Positions 30,076 through 38,646 are shown, counted from the stretch's first letter. The stretch: DNA of 64,000 nucleotides from Erwinia pyri (GCF_030758455.1 NZ_CP132353.1:62001-126000), one strand, 5' to 3'. The notes: generated by a model from the letters alone, not told the origin. Numbers and translations: made by a program.

Positions 30076-30687
30076 ATGTCATCAAACTATGTTCTGGTAT
30101 CGCGCTTCCCGCTTAAAAATAAGTTTTCCACTGAAGATTTCTCAGCATTAAAAAACAGTGAAAACACACGTTATTATTTTTGTGAAGAGCAGGGGTTTAA
30201 TGAACTGCTTGAACTGCGGTCGTTTAAAGATATTAAAGAAATCTCATGGGCAGAAGAGGAAATGGCGTCAATGTTCCATCGTTTCTCTGAAGTTATTGCC
30301 GCCGATATCCGTAGAGAACTTCTTAAGTTTGTAGAATCACCCATTGACAACGAAAAAAATCTGCCTGAAACCGCTTATATTCAGTTAAGACATGTTGAGG
30401 TTCCGTCTCACAATTATCAAAAATACCGTCAATGGCGCGATGAGACCATTTTCAATGTTGTGAGGGAAAATAAAGATAAAATTAAAAGCTTCGAAGCGTT
30501 CCATTCTCTTATCAGCGGCGTTCCGGGCGTGATGTTTATCTCTTCTTTCGATGGAAATAAAGAAGAATACAAAGAGGCCTTTACCAATGCACGGTATCAG
30601 GAAATTATTAAACAGGCCGGGGATAATTTTATTACTGGGGGTAATGAAGGTCTTTATACCCGCATCTATCGTGCTTGTTGTTGCTGA
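30076..30687 (+). CDS. Unknown protein, probable double dimeric alpha/beta-barrel (ABM/EthD-like)
   Basis: A 203-residue cytoplasmic protein with AGGAGAG before its ATG. The C-terminal half reads like a ferredoxin-like dimeric barrel of the antibiotic-biosynthesis-monooxygenase type: AYIQLRHVEV (strand), YRQWRDETIFNVV (helix), a segment ending GVPGVMFISSFDG (strands), then a helix EYKEAFTNARYQEII. The N-terminal half seems to repeat the pattern (YVLVSRFPL, later helix SWAEEEMASMFHRF). It ends with three cysteines in a row (ACCC), which is odd. Such folds often act on small hydrophobic metabolites or bind heme. It is the first gene of the AfsA operon, and its codon use is AT-rich compared with the mal block. 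Confidence 0.55.
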   Translation: MSSNYVLVSRFPLKNKFSTEDFSALKNSENTRYYFCEEQGFNELLELRSFKDIKEISWAEEEMASMFHRFSEVIAADIRRELLKFVESPIDNEKNLPETAYIQLRHVEVPSHNYQKYRQWRDETIFNVVRENKDKIKSFEAFHSLISGVPGVMFISSFDGNKEEYKEAFTNARYQEIIKQAGDNFITGGNEGLYTRIYRACCC

Positions 30688-30697
30688 GGAAAATTAA

Positions 30698-31474
30698 ATG
30701 AACTGTAAGAAACTGGTTGTTGTCGGCGATAAATTCAATGAATTCGCTAACGGGAAAGATGTTTTGACTATTTCTCAGCTTGAGTTATTGACGCAGATTC
30801 CTGCTAATATTATCGATAAAGAACATGAAATTATTATCGGCCAAGGCGTCCGTAAAGATTTTGCCGGGAAAGTGATTTCAAATCATGCAAGAAATGCGAT
30901 TCATGGTAACAAGCTCAAAATGTATTCGCTGGAAAAAATGGTCAATGATAAAAAAAATGTGCATTGCCATAAGAGACTTGAGCAAAACGTCCTTATAGGC
31001 TCAGCGGAACAAACTGACCATAACAGCAACCTTTATGCCATGCCCCTGTTGATTGATGAGCGCTGTGAACTCATGTCAGACCATCAGACCGGTCAGCATA
31101 TTCAGGGCATGTTATTGGTAGAGGCAAGTCGTCAGGCCTTTATTGCCATTACTGAAGAGTTTATTTATAAACAGGACTCCGGACGTTATTACGTCATCAA
31201 CAGTATGGCGATTAACTTTTCCAGCTTTCTCTTTCCCTTACCGGCCCTCGTCCATTTTGAGTTCCTTGAACAGGATATCAACAATCACCGGGGACGTTTT
31301 AAGGCGCAGGTCCGTGTTACTCAGCACCAGACGCTTTGTGCAAGCATGGATGTAGAGTTCACCGTCTACCCTTCAGGATTGATCTCCGAAAAGGAAAAGT
31401 CACTGGCTGAAGCGGCCATGCAGGCGGCAGTGGTGGAACAGCAGACACCGGCACAGGAAATGATCCATGCCTGA
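30698..31474 (+). CDS. AfsA-type (A-factor biosynthesis) hotdog-domain protein
   Basis: A 258-residue protein whose central part is an A-factor biosynthesis hotdog domain: HCHKRLEQNVLI near 90-101 and the signature SDHQTGQHIQGMLLVEASRQAF near 127-148. AfsA-family enzymes such as AfsA and MmfL condense a beta-ketoacyl thioester with dihydroxyacetone phosphate to make the precursor of gamma-butyrolactone or furan signals. Streptomyces AfsA is about 300 residues with two hotdog repeats; here only one clear signature is seen, with a divergent N-terminal part. It overlaps the next gene by 8 bases. A phosphatase and a thiolase in the same operon fit such a pathway. Confidence 0.82.
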   Translation: MNCKKLVVVGDKFNEFANGKDVLTISQLELLTQIPANIIDKEHEIIIGQGVRKDFAGKVISNHARNAIHGNKLKMYSLEKMVNDKKNVHCHKRLEQNVLIGSAEQTDHNSNLYAMPLLIDERCELMSDHQTGQHIQGMLLVEASRQAFIAITEEFIYKQDSGRYYVINSMAINFSSFLFPLPALVHFEFLEQDINNHRGRFKAQVRVTQHQTLCASMDVEFTVYPSGLISEKEKSLAEAAMQAAVVEQQTPAQEMIHA

Positions 31475-32300
31475 AATCAGTAGCCAGAAATACCGTTTGG
31501 CTGCTACCACGCAGGGGCCGCTTTACCCCCCTGCGGAGGTAATGGACGACAAAGGTAACTTCGTGGTGGTGGGGATGGTCCCCGGGGATAACGGGCTGGC
31601 GTGGCGCAAAGTGATTGTTTCGGCAGAGAGTCCGCTTCCTGAGTTCGGTACCACAGCGCCTTACAAAATAGTCCGCGATATTGAAGAGATGTCAGAGGAT
31701 GAATTGAAGGCAACACTTCTGTACACGCTTCCTCTGCCTGTCCCTGCAAATAATTACGGCATGGTGTTTGCCCCGGAGCAGCGACCGCAGGCAAACAGTG
31801 AAACCCGGCCAAGTCTGCCGTTGCATGAAGGATACATTGCTGATTACCGCAGCAGTGATGGCAAACGTCAGATCCCTCCGGTGACGCTGGCAGCCTGGAT
31901 ACAGGCTGAGGGAGAGCTGGAGATAAGGCTTTCGGAAGATCAAAAGCGCGCGCGATTTACGTTTACCTTTCGCAAGCTTGTTCCGGATAGCGTCTATACG
32001 GTGATGAGTCTTCGAGAGAATGATTTAGCGGTTGAAGATCCCAGCCGACCAGGCCCGCTGGGGATCCCCAACCTGTTTATTACCGATAGTGAAGGTAACG
32101 CAGACTACTGGGCGGAACTGCCCGATCCGTTTCCGGCACATGAACGGCAGGGAAACCGGATTATCAATGTCGTGGTCCTTTATATGAGCACCCGTCAAAG
32201 CTACGGCGGCGCTATTGGACTCTATGGCCTAGGTGGCGATATCCATGCCCATTTAAAACTTAAATGCCGTTCTTTTGATGAATTGATTACTTTTGGGTAA
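31467..32300 (+). CDS. Unknown protein in the AfsA operon
   Basis: A 277-residue soluble protein that I do not recognise. It has no signal peptide or membrane segment and no obvious nucleotide motif. Its composition is rich in beta-strand-forming residues and prolines (LPLPVPANNYG, PGPLGIPNLFI), and the C-terminal third contains GNADYWAELPDPFPA and a glycine-rich GGAIGLYGLGGDIHAHLKL with histidines at about 260-264. It resembles a beta-sandwich. The start overlaps the AfsA-like stop by 8 bases, so it is translated with it and probably works in the same step or complex. Confidence 0.5.
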   Translation: MPEISSQKYRLAATTQGPLYPPAEVMDDKGNFVVVGMVPGDNGLAWRKVIVSAESPLPEFGTTAPYKIVRDIEEMSEDELKATLLYTLPLPVPANNYGMVFAPEQRPQANSETRPSLPLHEGYIADYRSSDGKRQIPPVTLAAWIQAEGELEIRLSEDQKRARFTFTFRKLVPDSVYTVMSLRENDLAVEDPSRPGPLGIPNLFITDSEGNADYWAELPDPFPAHERQGNRIINVVVLYMSTRQSYGGAIGLYGLGGDIHAHLKLKCRSFDELITFG

Positions 32301-32309
32301 GGAGATTAT

Positions 32310-32534
32310 ATGCCCTTTGTTCACGTTACGACCTGGCCTGCTAAAAGTGAAAGCGAAATTATAAAATTGCAGGAAGATATTACTTTTGCTGTGCATAAAA
32401 ATACCGGTGCACCGCTGGATAAAATTTCAGTTGTGATCGTTGAAATTGAGCCTTCGCGCTGGGCAGATGCCGGCGTGCCCGGAAATAATAAGGACTTCCC
32501 GACTAAAAGTCGCAGAAAAAATTATGAGGAGTGA
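32310..32534 (+). CDS. 4-oxalocrotonate tautomerase family protein
   Basis: A 74-residue protein beginning MPFVHV, so removal of Met leaves the N-terminal proline that is the catalytic base of this family. The beta-alpha-beta layout (strand 2-8, helix 13-31, strand 38-46 with VSVVIVEIEP-like text) is as expected. The arginine at position 11 of classical 4-OT is not present, so the activity may differ from muconate tautomerisation. Tautomerases isomerise enols, useful when an AfsA product is rearranged to a lactone or furan. It follows the unknown gene by 9 bases. Confidence 0.8.
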   Translation: MPFVHVTTWPAKSESEIIKLQEDITFAVHKNTGAPLDKISVVIVEIEPSRWADAGVPGNNKDFPTKSRRKNYEE

Positions 32535-32537
32535 ATT

Positions 32538-33188
32538 TTGAAAAATTCAGCCGCTTTTTTTGATGTGGATGAGACAATCATAAATATAAAAAGCATGTTT
32601 GATTTTTTTGCCTTCTGGTGTCGGGAAAGAAAAGACCCTGACAAGCTTGACGTTTATATGATGCATTTTCGGAGTGAAGTGAAAAATGGCACCCCCCGGG
32701 AAAAAATTAACAGAGATTATTATCGGCAGTTTTCAGGTGTTCGCTATCGTGAGTTAGAAGAGGCTGGAGAAAGGTGGTTCAGTGATAAGTTGAAATCAGG
32801 TGTATTTATAGAAAGTGCGGTTTCGGCTTTGAAAAAACACCAGGCCGGGAGTAGACGCGTTGTTTTCATTTCCGGATCTATGCTTCCTGTTCTTTCTCCT
32901 GTCGCGAAATATCTTGGTGTAAAAGATATTCTTTGCGCCCCGTTGAAATTAACGGCTGCGGGGATGCTGACTGGTGAAATAGATACGCCACAAACTATTG
33001 GTTTCGGGAAAAGGGAAGCGCTAATGACGTTTTGCAATGAAAAAGGCATCGCGCCTGCGGATTGTTATGCCTATGGCGACGATCTCTCGGATATTCCCAT
33101 GCTCGAAGCAACCGGTCACCCTATTTGTGTGGGGAGATCTACAAACCTTGCCAGTTATGCAACTACACATCGTTGGCCGATTATTTAA
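32538..33188 (+). CDS. HAD-IB family phosphatase (SerB-like)
   Basis: A 216-residue haloacid-dehalogenase phosphatase of subfamily IB. Motif I is FFDVDETI (nucleophile D9, acid D11), motif II VFISGSM with the serine near 114, a lysine in GFGKREAL as motif III, and motif IV YGDDLSDIPML near 178-188. Relatives dephosphorylate small phosphate esters. In methylenomycin-furan biosynthesis a HAD phosphatase (MmfP) removes the phosphate left from dihydroxyacetone phosphate after the AfsA-like MmfL step; this gene is the natural counterpart. Start TTG at 32538 follows GAGGAGTG. Confidence 0.85.
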   Translation: MKNSAAFFDVDETIINIKSMFDFFAFWCRERKDPDKLDVYMMHFRSEVKNGTPREKINRDYYRQFSGVRYRELEEAGERWFSDKLKSGVFIESAVSALKKHQAGSRRVVFISGSMLPVLSPVAKYLGVKDILCAPLKLTAAGMLTGEIDTPQTIGFGKREALMTFCNEKGIAPADCYAYGDDLSDIPMLEATGHPICVGRSTNLASYATTHRWPII

Positions 33189-33208
33189 ATCATTGTTGAG
33201 GTAAAAAC

Positions 33209-34429
33209 ATGACTTCAGAAAACATTCCGCAAAATATGACCCTGAGGTCATGGCTTGCCCTATTTATCCTGGCTCTTTCAACGTTTACTATCGTCACGAC
33301 TGAACTTGCCCCCGTTGGTCTGCTGACGCCAATTGCGAAAGGACTCAGCTCCTCTGAATCAGCGGTGGGCATGACGGTTTCACTTTACGCCTGGATTGGC
33401 GCACTGAGCGCGCTCTTTGCCTCTGTTTTCCTGGGCAACGTGGCTAAAAAACGCCTGCTGCTAACGCTTACGGTAGTGCTCTTTTTATCGAACGTGCTTG
33501 CCGCTACGGTAAGCACCTATACGGCGCTGCTGGCCGCGCGGGTAGTGGGTGCTCTTGCCCATGGGGCATTCTGGGCGATGATCGGTGCGACTGCCGTAGC
33601 CATGGTGCCCGCCAGATACATTGGTGCCGCAACCTCAATAGTATTTGGCGGCGTCTCGGCAGCCAGCGTGTTTGGGGTGCCGGTAGCAAACTATATTGGT
33701 CTTCACTTTGGCTGGCGACAGGCGTTCTGGCTTATGGCCGTGCTTAGTGTTGTTGCCTTTATCGGCATCACGTTACTCGTTCCCCAAATTACCAGCAAAA
33801 GCGCTATTGGGCTGGGGGCATTAAAAAGCGTACTGAAATCATCCACGCTATGGAAAATCTATTCAGCCACTTTACTGACGGTCACAGCACATTTTGCAGC
33901 ATTCACTTACATTGAACCCTGGCTGCATACGCAACATTCGCTGACCACCTCAATTATTCCGGTTGTTCTTTTCGTTTACGGCATCGCAGGTCTTGCCGGT
34001 AATCTCCTTACTGGCATGGTGATCGATAAATATCTCAAGGTAACGGTATCAGCCTCGGTCCTGCTTATTTGCATAGTCCTGGTCTCTCTGGGTTTATCTG
34101 GCCCTTCACTCTCAGGCTCTGCTATTTTTGCGGCAATGGTTCTCTGGGGTGTGGCGGTCTCGGGAATATTCGTGGGCTTCCAGACATGGGTTTTGCGGAT
34201 GGCTGAAGAGAAAACCTTCCCGGCTTCTGCGGTTTACGTCTCATTTTTCAATACTGCAATAGGAATTGGTGCGTCAGCCGGGGCCTGGATGGTATCGGCA
34301 TTTTCCGTCTCGCTTCTTTATATTGTAGCTGGCGCAGCGATTGGACTCTCCGTGCTGCTGGTTGCCGCTATTCCTGCCCGCGTCACGTCCACACAAACCA
34401 TTCTGGAGAAATCTTATGAGTCAAACTGA
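33209..34429 (+). CDS. MFS efflux transporter (DHA1 / SotB-like)
   Basis: A 406-residue protein with 12 predicted transmembrane helices, of the drug:H+ antiporter-1 group close to sugar-efflux SotB/YdeA and arabinose exporters. Typical text includes TTELAPVGLLTPIA in helix 1 and the ARVVGALAHGAFWAMIGA segment in helix 4. It sits inside the biosynthetic operon and overlaps the next gene by 14 bases, so it probably exports the small product or protects the producer. Confidence 0.88.
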   Translation: MTSENIPQNMTLRSWLALFILALSTFTIVTTELAPVGLLTPIAKGLSSSESAVGMTVSLYAWIGALSALFASVFLGNVAKKRLLLTLTVVLFLSNVLAATVSTYTALLAARVVGALAHGAFWAMIGATAVAMVPARYIGAATSIVFGGVSAASVFGVPVANYIGLHFGWRQAFWLMAVLSVVAFIGITLLVPQITSKSAIGLGALKSVLKSSTLWKIYSATLLTVTAHFAAFTYIEPWLHTQHSLTTSIIPVVLFVYGIAGLAGNLLTGMVIDKYLKVTVSASVLLICIVLVSLGLSGPSLSGSAIFAAMVLWGVAVSGIFVGFQTWVLRMAEEKTFPASAVYVSFFNTAIGIGASAGAWMVSAFSVSLLYIVAGAAIGLSVLLVAAIPARVTSTQTILEKSYESN

Positions 34430-34829
34430 TGATCTGACCCGTAATGGCAGAGAGATCATGGACCGCCTTGAGTCAGGACTTGCCGATAAAGTCACCGGGC
34501 GATTAAGCGAATTGGATCCCACTCTTCCGGCTTTGATTACCGATTATGCTTTTGGGGCTGTGGTAGGCCGTCCGGGGTTGGATCTTAAAACAAGAGAAAT
34601 GCTGACCGTGGCCTCGCTGGTGACGCTGGGTAATGCCATGCCCCAGCTCGAATTGCATATGAGGGCGGCGCTGAACACCGGCGTTACCCCGCAAGAGCTG
34701 CTGGAAGTCGTGATTCAAATGGCTGTTTATGCTGGTGTTCCGGCCTGTATGAATGGGTTGACGGCGTATCGAGCCGCTATGGCTGCAACCGGACAGACCT
34801 TACCCGGACTTAAAAAGGAAAACCCATGA
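34416..34829 (+). CDS. Carboxymuconolactone decarboxylase family protein
   Basis: A 137-residue all-helical protein of the CMD/AhpD superfamily. The text DLKTREMLTVASLVTLGNAMPQLELHMRAALNTGVTPQELLEVVIQMAVYAGVPA (read across 57-112) is typical of the gamma-carboxymuconolactone decarboxylase branch; there is no CxxC, so it is not an AhpD-type peroxidase partner. These enzymes decarboxylate or isomerise lactones. In this operon it may act on a butenolide or lactone. Start ATG 34416 lies inside the MFS gene with GGAGAAA upstream, and it overlaps the thiolase start (ATGA). Confidence 0.85.
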   Translation: MSQTDDLTRNGREIMDRLESGLADKVTGRLSELDPTLPALITDYAFGAVVGRPGLDLKTREMLTVASLVTLGNAMPQLELHMRAALNTGVTPQELLEVVIQMAVYAGVPACMNGLTAYRAAMAATGQTLPGLKKENP

Positions 34830-36001
34830 ATGAAGTTGTGATTGTTTCTGCAAAGCGCACGGCAACCGGGGCCTTCCTGGGCGCACTGGCCGATCGTTCC
34901 GCAGCAGAGCTTGGAAGTCGTGTTATTCGTGCGCTGCTTGCAGACTCTGGCGTGGCGGCCAGTGACATTTCTCAGGTCATTATGGGGCAGGTTTTGACCG
35001 CGGGCTGCGGGCAGAATCCCGCACGCCAGTCAGCGCTGAACGCCGGATTACCTGTTAACACGCAGTGCCTGACGGTGAATAAGGTGTGTGGTTCCGGCCT
35101 CAAGTCAGTGCATCTGGGCATGCAGGCGCTACAGACTGGTGAAGCAGAGTTTGTGATTGCGGGTGGACAGGAAAGCATGTCCAACGCGCCACATCTGCTG
35201 ATGTCTTCGCGCACAGGGAAACGCATCGGTGACAATAATATGAAAGACAGCCTGATCTCTGACGGACTCTGGGATGTCTTCAATGATTATCATATGGGTA
35301 TTACCGCAGAAAACGTGGCAACCCGATTCAATATCAGCCGCGAAATGCAGGATGAATACGCTCTTCTGTCCCATATCAAAGCGCTTGATGCACAAACTCA
35401 GGGTATTTTTGAGAGTGAAATCGTTCCTGTAGAATGGCTGACCCCGAAAGGGGAGCCGCGGAGAGTGGACAAGGATGAAGGCCCACGCCAGTCCAGCATC
35501 GAAAAACTGATGCAGCTGAAACCGGTCTTTAAAAAGGGCGGCACGGTCACGGCAGGTAATGCTTCCTCTCTTAATGATGGCGCTGCCGCAGTCCTGCTCT
35601 GTACCCGAGACACGGCAGTGCTACGCGGGTTACCGATCCTGGCTTCTCTGGGCGCGTTTGCTAACTCTGGAATCGAGCCGGCATTGATGGGAGCTGCGCC
35701 GGTACAGGCGATCGCCGACTGTCTCTCCCGTTCGGGCTGGAAACCTGAACAGGTTGAACAACTTGAATCTAATGAGGCATTTGCCGCGCAGGCGCTGGCA
35801 GTGATTGCCGGGTCAGGTATCCCCTCTGAACGCATCAATCCGTATGGCGGCGCGATTGCACTTGGCCATGCAATTGGCGCCTCAGGATGCAGGATACTGG
35901 TAACGCTGGTACATGGACTGATTCGTAATAATCAAAAGCGCGGCGTGGCGGCGTTGTGCGTTGGCGGCGGGGAAGGTGTGGCGTTGAGCGTCAGTCGTTA
36001 A
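34826..36001 (+). CDS. Acetyl-CoA C-acetyltransferase (biosynthetic thiolase)
   Basis: A 391-residue thiolase, the usual length. The acyl-accepting cysteine is in NKVCGSGLKS (near 88), NEAFAAQAL near 315 and the histidine in GGAIALGHAIGASG near 348 are in place, and the second cysteine is in CVGGGEGVAL near 378. It joins two acetyl-CoA to acetoacetyl-CoA or extends a short acyl-CoA, which would give the beta-ketoacyl thioester that an AfsA-type enzyme uses. It is the last gene of the operon and has higher GC than the first genes. Confidence 0.93.
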   Translation: MNEVVIVSAKRTATGAFLGALADRSAAELGSRVIRALLADSGVAASDISQVIMGQVLTAGCGQNPARQSALNAGLPVNTQCLTVNKVCGSGLKSVHLGMQALQTGEAEFVIAGGQESMSNAPHLLMSSRTGKRIGDNNMKDSLISDGLWDVFNDYHMGITAENVATRFNISREMQDEYALLSHIKALDAQTQGIFESEIVPVEWLTPKGEPRRVDKDEGPRQSSIEKLMQLKPVFKKGGTVTAGNASSLNDGAAAVLLCTRDTAVLRGLPILASLGAFANSGIEPALMGAAPVQAIADCLSRSGWKPEQVEQLESNEAFAAQALAVIAGSGIPSERINPYGGAIALGHAIGASGCRILVTLVHGLIRNNQKRGVAALCVGGGEGVALSVSR

Positions 36002-36005
36002 AACA

Positions 36006-36038
36006 GAAAACGCCCGATGAGCTTCATCGGGCGTTTTC
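36006..36038. terminator. Strong bidirectional terminator
   Basis: A perfect 15-bp stem (GAAAACGCCCGATGA paired with its complement, 3-base loop) with A-rich left and T-rich right arms. It ends the AfsA operon and the convergent aldo/keto reductase gene. Confidence 0.9.
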
Positions 36039-36085
36039 TTACTGAAAGTTTTCAGCCTTTAGCCGGTCTGGCCAGAAGGCCATTA

Positions 36086-37084
36086 TCAGGCATTCACCCC
36101 TTTCATCCCCTCCTCAGAGTAACGTCCGCCTTTTATCTCCACGCGCTGATGAATGCCGTTCAGTAACGCAACGTCTGCTTTATCCAGCACGATATCAGCG
36201 GCAGCGGCATTTTCAGCCAGATAATGGCTGTGCTTAGTGCCAGGGATAGGGACCAGCTTGTCATACTGCGCCAGCAGCCAGGCCAGCGCAATCTGCCCGG
36301 CAGTGGCGCTGTATTTCTCCGCCAGCGGCCGGATAACCTCAAGCAGCTGAGCGTTATGATCCAGGCTGGCCTGCGCAAAGCGCTCATTGTTTTTGCGGAA
36401 ATCACCCTCTGCAAAATCGCTGTTCTTAAGGTATTTACCGGTCAGGAAGCCTCTGCCGAGCGGCGAGTAAGGAACCAGTCCGATATCCAGCTCTTTCAAA
36501 GCTGGAAGGATTTCCTCTTCGATATCGCGGGTCCATAACGAATATTCTGTCTGTAGCGCACTCAGCGGATGCACGGCATGCGCCCGGCGTAGTGTGGATG
36601 CAGAGACCTCGCAAAGCCCGATATGGTTTATCTTCCCCTCTTGCACGAGCTGGCTCAGGCACGCCATGCTCTCTTCGATGGGAGTCGCCTGATTTACCCT
36701 GTGCAGGTAAAATAGATCGATTCGCTCCACGCCAAGCCGTTTAAGGGAGTCGTTACAGCAGCGGGTAATGTAGTCGGGCTGATTATTGATGGTGCGGGCA
36801 TAGGCTTTGTCAGGCGAGCGGTCGATGCCGCACTTGGTGGCAATTTTAAACTTTTCCCGTGTCGCCTTATCCAGACCGGCCAGAAAGTGGCCAATCAGCC
36901 GCTCGTTATGGCCGCGCCCATAGAGGTCCGCCGTATCGATAAAGGTGATATCCAGATCGATAAGTTTGTGCAGGAGTTGCAGGGAGTTCTGGTCATCTGT
37001 TTCGCCATAAAATTCGCTGAGCCCCATGGCGCCATAGCCAACATCACTCACGGTCAGATCCTGAGAAAGATTTCGGGTTTTCAT
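36086..37084 (-). CDS. Aldo/keto reductase
   Basis: A 332-residue NADPH-dependent reductase of the aldo/keto reductase superfamily (AKR13/YajO-like group). The catalytic tetrad is visible: D and Y in DTADLYGRGHNE (about 51-62), K in KIATKCG (near 84) and H in FYLHRVN (near 123). The cofactor-binding text LVPIPGTKHSHYLAENAAA is near 280. ATG 37084 follows AGGAGA; the open frame further upstream is not coding. Downstream of the GlxA-type regulator and isochorismatase genes on the same strand. Confidence 0.9.
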   Translation of the reverse strand: MKTRNLSQDLTVSDVGYGAMGLSEFYGETDDQNSLQLLHKLIDLDITFIDTADLYGRGHNERLIGHFLAGLDKATREKFKIATKCGIDRSPDKAYARTINNQPDYITRCCNDSLKRLGVERIDLFYLHRVNQATPIEESMACLSQLVQEGKINHIGLCEVSASTLRRAHAVHPLSALQTEYSLWTRDIEEEILPALKELDIGLVPYSPLGRGFLTGKYLKNSDFAEGDFRKNNERFAQASLDHNAQLLEVIRPLAEKYSATAGQIALAWLLAQYDKLVPIPGTKHSHYLAENAAAADIVLDKADVALLNGIHQRVEIKGGRYSEEGMKGVNA

Positions 37085-37181
37085 CGTGTCTCCTTTTGTT
37101 GAGTCCCCCGATTGTTCCACTCCGCTGACCGTGACTGAATTCCCATTTTCGTGATGCCAAAAAGGTATCACCCCACTGAAA

Positions 37182-38102
37182 TTACGCCTGCCAGCGCTGC
37201 AACGCGCGGCGAAGCTGGCGTGAAGAGGAGAAACCGGCGGAAAGGGCGGCTTTCTCAGCGCCTTCCCCCTGCTGTAAACGCTGCTGCGCAACCGCTATCC
37301 GCAGCTGCTCGTGATAATCCCGCACGCTGATCCCCAGATGCTGCCTGAACAGGCGCGTCAGATGGCGCGGGCTGACATGCACCCGCCCGGCTATTTCCTC
37401 CAGTTGCCACTCCTGCTCGGGATGCACTACCAGCAGGTCCTGCGTGCGATGGATAGCGGGATGCATATGGTTGCGGTAGCGCAGCCACGGCGAAAGCTGC
37501 GGATCGTCTCCCGAGCGGCGGAAGTAGATCACCATTTCCCGCGCCACGTTCAGCGCCGTTTGCGAGCCGCAGAGCTGGTGGATAAGGTGCAGGGAGAGGT
37601 CGATGCCTGCGGTGATCCCGGCGCTGGTCCAGATGCCGCGATCTTCCACAAAGATGCGGTTTTCCTTAACGATAGCGGCAGGATCGATCTTTTTCAGCCG
37701 CTCCGTCACTTCATGGTGGCTGGTGCACTGCACGCCGCTCAGCAGACCCGCTTTAGCCGCAAGAATGGCCCCTGAACAGATGCAGATCAGCGTGATGCGC
37801 TGCGCATGGATATCCGGCTGCTGCCGCATCAGCCAGTGACGCGCCGCGATGCCCTGCGGCGTGTCAAAGCAGGTAACCGAGTCATGCACGCCGGGCACCA
37901 CCAGCAGACTGCCTGCGGGAAGCCTGTCGGGCAGCGGCTCGATGCGGCTGATGGTCATATCGGTGGAGGTGGTGATGCTCTCCTCCGGGCCGAAATAGCG
38001 CAGCGCAAAGGCGCCGCCTGCCAGCTTCAGCGTCTCTGCCGGGCCGGTCACATCCAGCGAGACAACGCCGGGCACCAGCAAAAACCACACCTGGACACTC
38101 AT
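37182..38102 (-). CDS. GlxA-type AraC family regulator (DJ-1/PfpI sensor domain)
   Basis: A 306-residue regulator with an N-terminal DJ-1/PfpI domain (VWFLLVPGVVSLDVTGPAE start; nucleophile-elbow-like ICICSGAILAAKAGLL near 107-122, cysteine present) and two AraC helix-turn-helix motifs at the C-terminus (LEEIAGRVHVSPRHLTRLFRQHLG, then the second helix ALSAGFSSSRQLRRALQ). Such proteins usually activate nearby metabolic genes. Its start is one base after the isochorismatase stop, so it is co-transcribed with it and probably controls it. Confidence 0.9.
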   Translation of the reverse strand: MSVQVWFLLVPGVVSLDVTGPAETLKLAGGAFALRYFGPEESITTSTDMTISRIEPLPDRLPAGSLLVVPGVHDSVTCFDTPQGIAARHWLMRQQPDIHAQRITLICICSGAILAAKAGLLSGVQCTSHHEVTERLKKIDPAAIVKENRIFVEDRGIWTSAGITAGIDLSLHLIHQLCGSQTALNVAREMVIYFRRSGDDPQLSPWLRYRNHMHPAIHRTQDLLVVHPEQEWQLEEIAGRVHVSPRHLTRLFRQHLGISVRDYHEQLRIAVAQQRLQQGEGAEKAALSAGFSSSRQLRRALQRWQA

Positions 38103-38103
38103 A

Positions 38104-38646
38104 TTATGGCAGCTCCTGCAGGCACTCCTCCACGCTCTGAACGGAGGCGAAACGGTTGATCAGCACCGCTTCAGTACGGTGACGGATGTCAGCGATACTT
38201 AACGTGATGCGGTTATGGCAAATCGGGAAGGTTAGCGTCGCTTCGGTCACAAACGTCACCTTATAGCCAAGATCTGACGCGACGCGGGCGGTGGTTTCAC
38301 AGCACTGTTCGGTGCGCAGGCCGCAGATAATCAGATGATCCACCTGCTGTTCCTGTAACCACGCCTGTAGCCCGGATTCGGTCAGGGCATTGTGAACGCG
38401 CTTATGCACCGTCTTCACCGCTTTATGGTTCAGAAAAGGCAGGCGCACCACCAGACCGGAGTCCCGCGAGAACGGACCCTCTTCCTCCTCATGGAACACA
38501 TCCACAATCGGGATACCGCGCACGTGGCAGCCGCCGATCAGCGCGGAGAGGCTGCGTTCAAAGGCGGGCATCTCGACGGTTTCCTGATAGCCACGATGAT
38601 AGAACGACTGCTGGGCGTCAATCACTAAAAGCACGCTGTTGGACAT
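38104..38646 (-). CDS. Isochorismatase family cysteine hydrolase
   Basis: A 180-residue hydrolase of the isochorismatase/nicotinamidase superfamily. The catalytic triad can be placed: Asp in LLVIDAQQSF (D10), Lys in the VHKRVHNAL region (near 90) and Cys in GLRTEQCCETTARVA (near 125). Substrate could be a nicotinamide-, ureido- or N-carbamoyl-type amide. ATG 38646 follows AGGAGT. It is the first gene of a three-gene run with the GlxA-type regulator and the aldo/keto reductase. Confidence 0.87.
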   Translation of the reverse strand: MSNSVLLVIDAQQSFYHRGYQETVEMPAFERSLSALIGGCHVRGIPIVDVFHEEEEGPFSRDSGLVVRLPFLNHKAVKTVHKRVHNALTESGLQAWLQEQQVDHLIICGLRTEQCCETTARVASDLGYKVTFVTEATLTFPICHNRITLSIADIRHRTEAVLINRFASVQSVEECLQELP

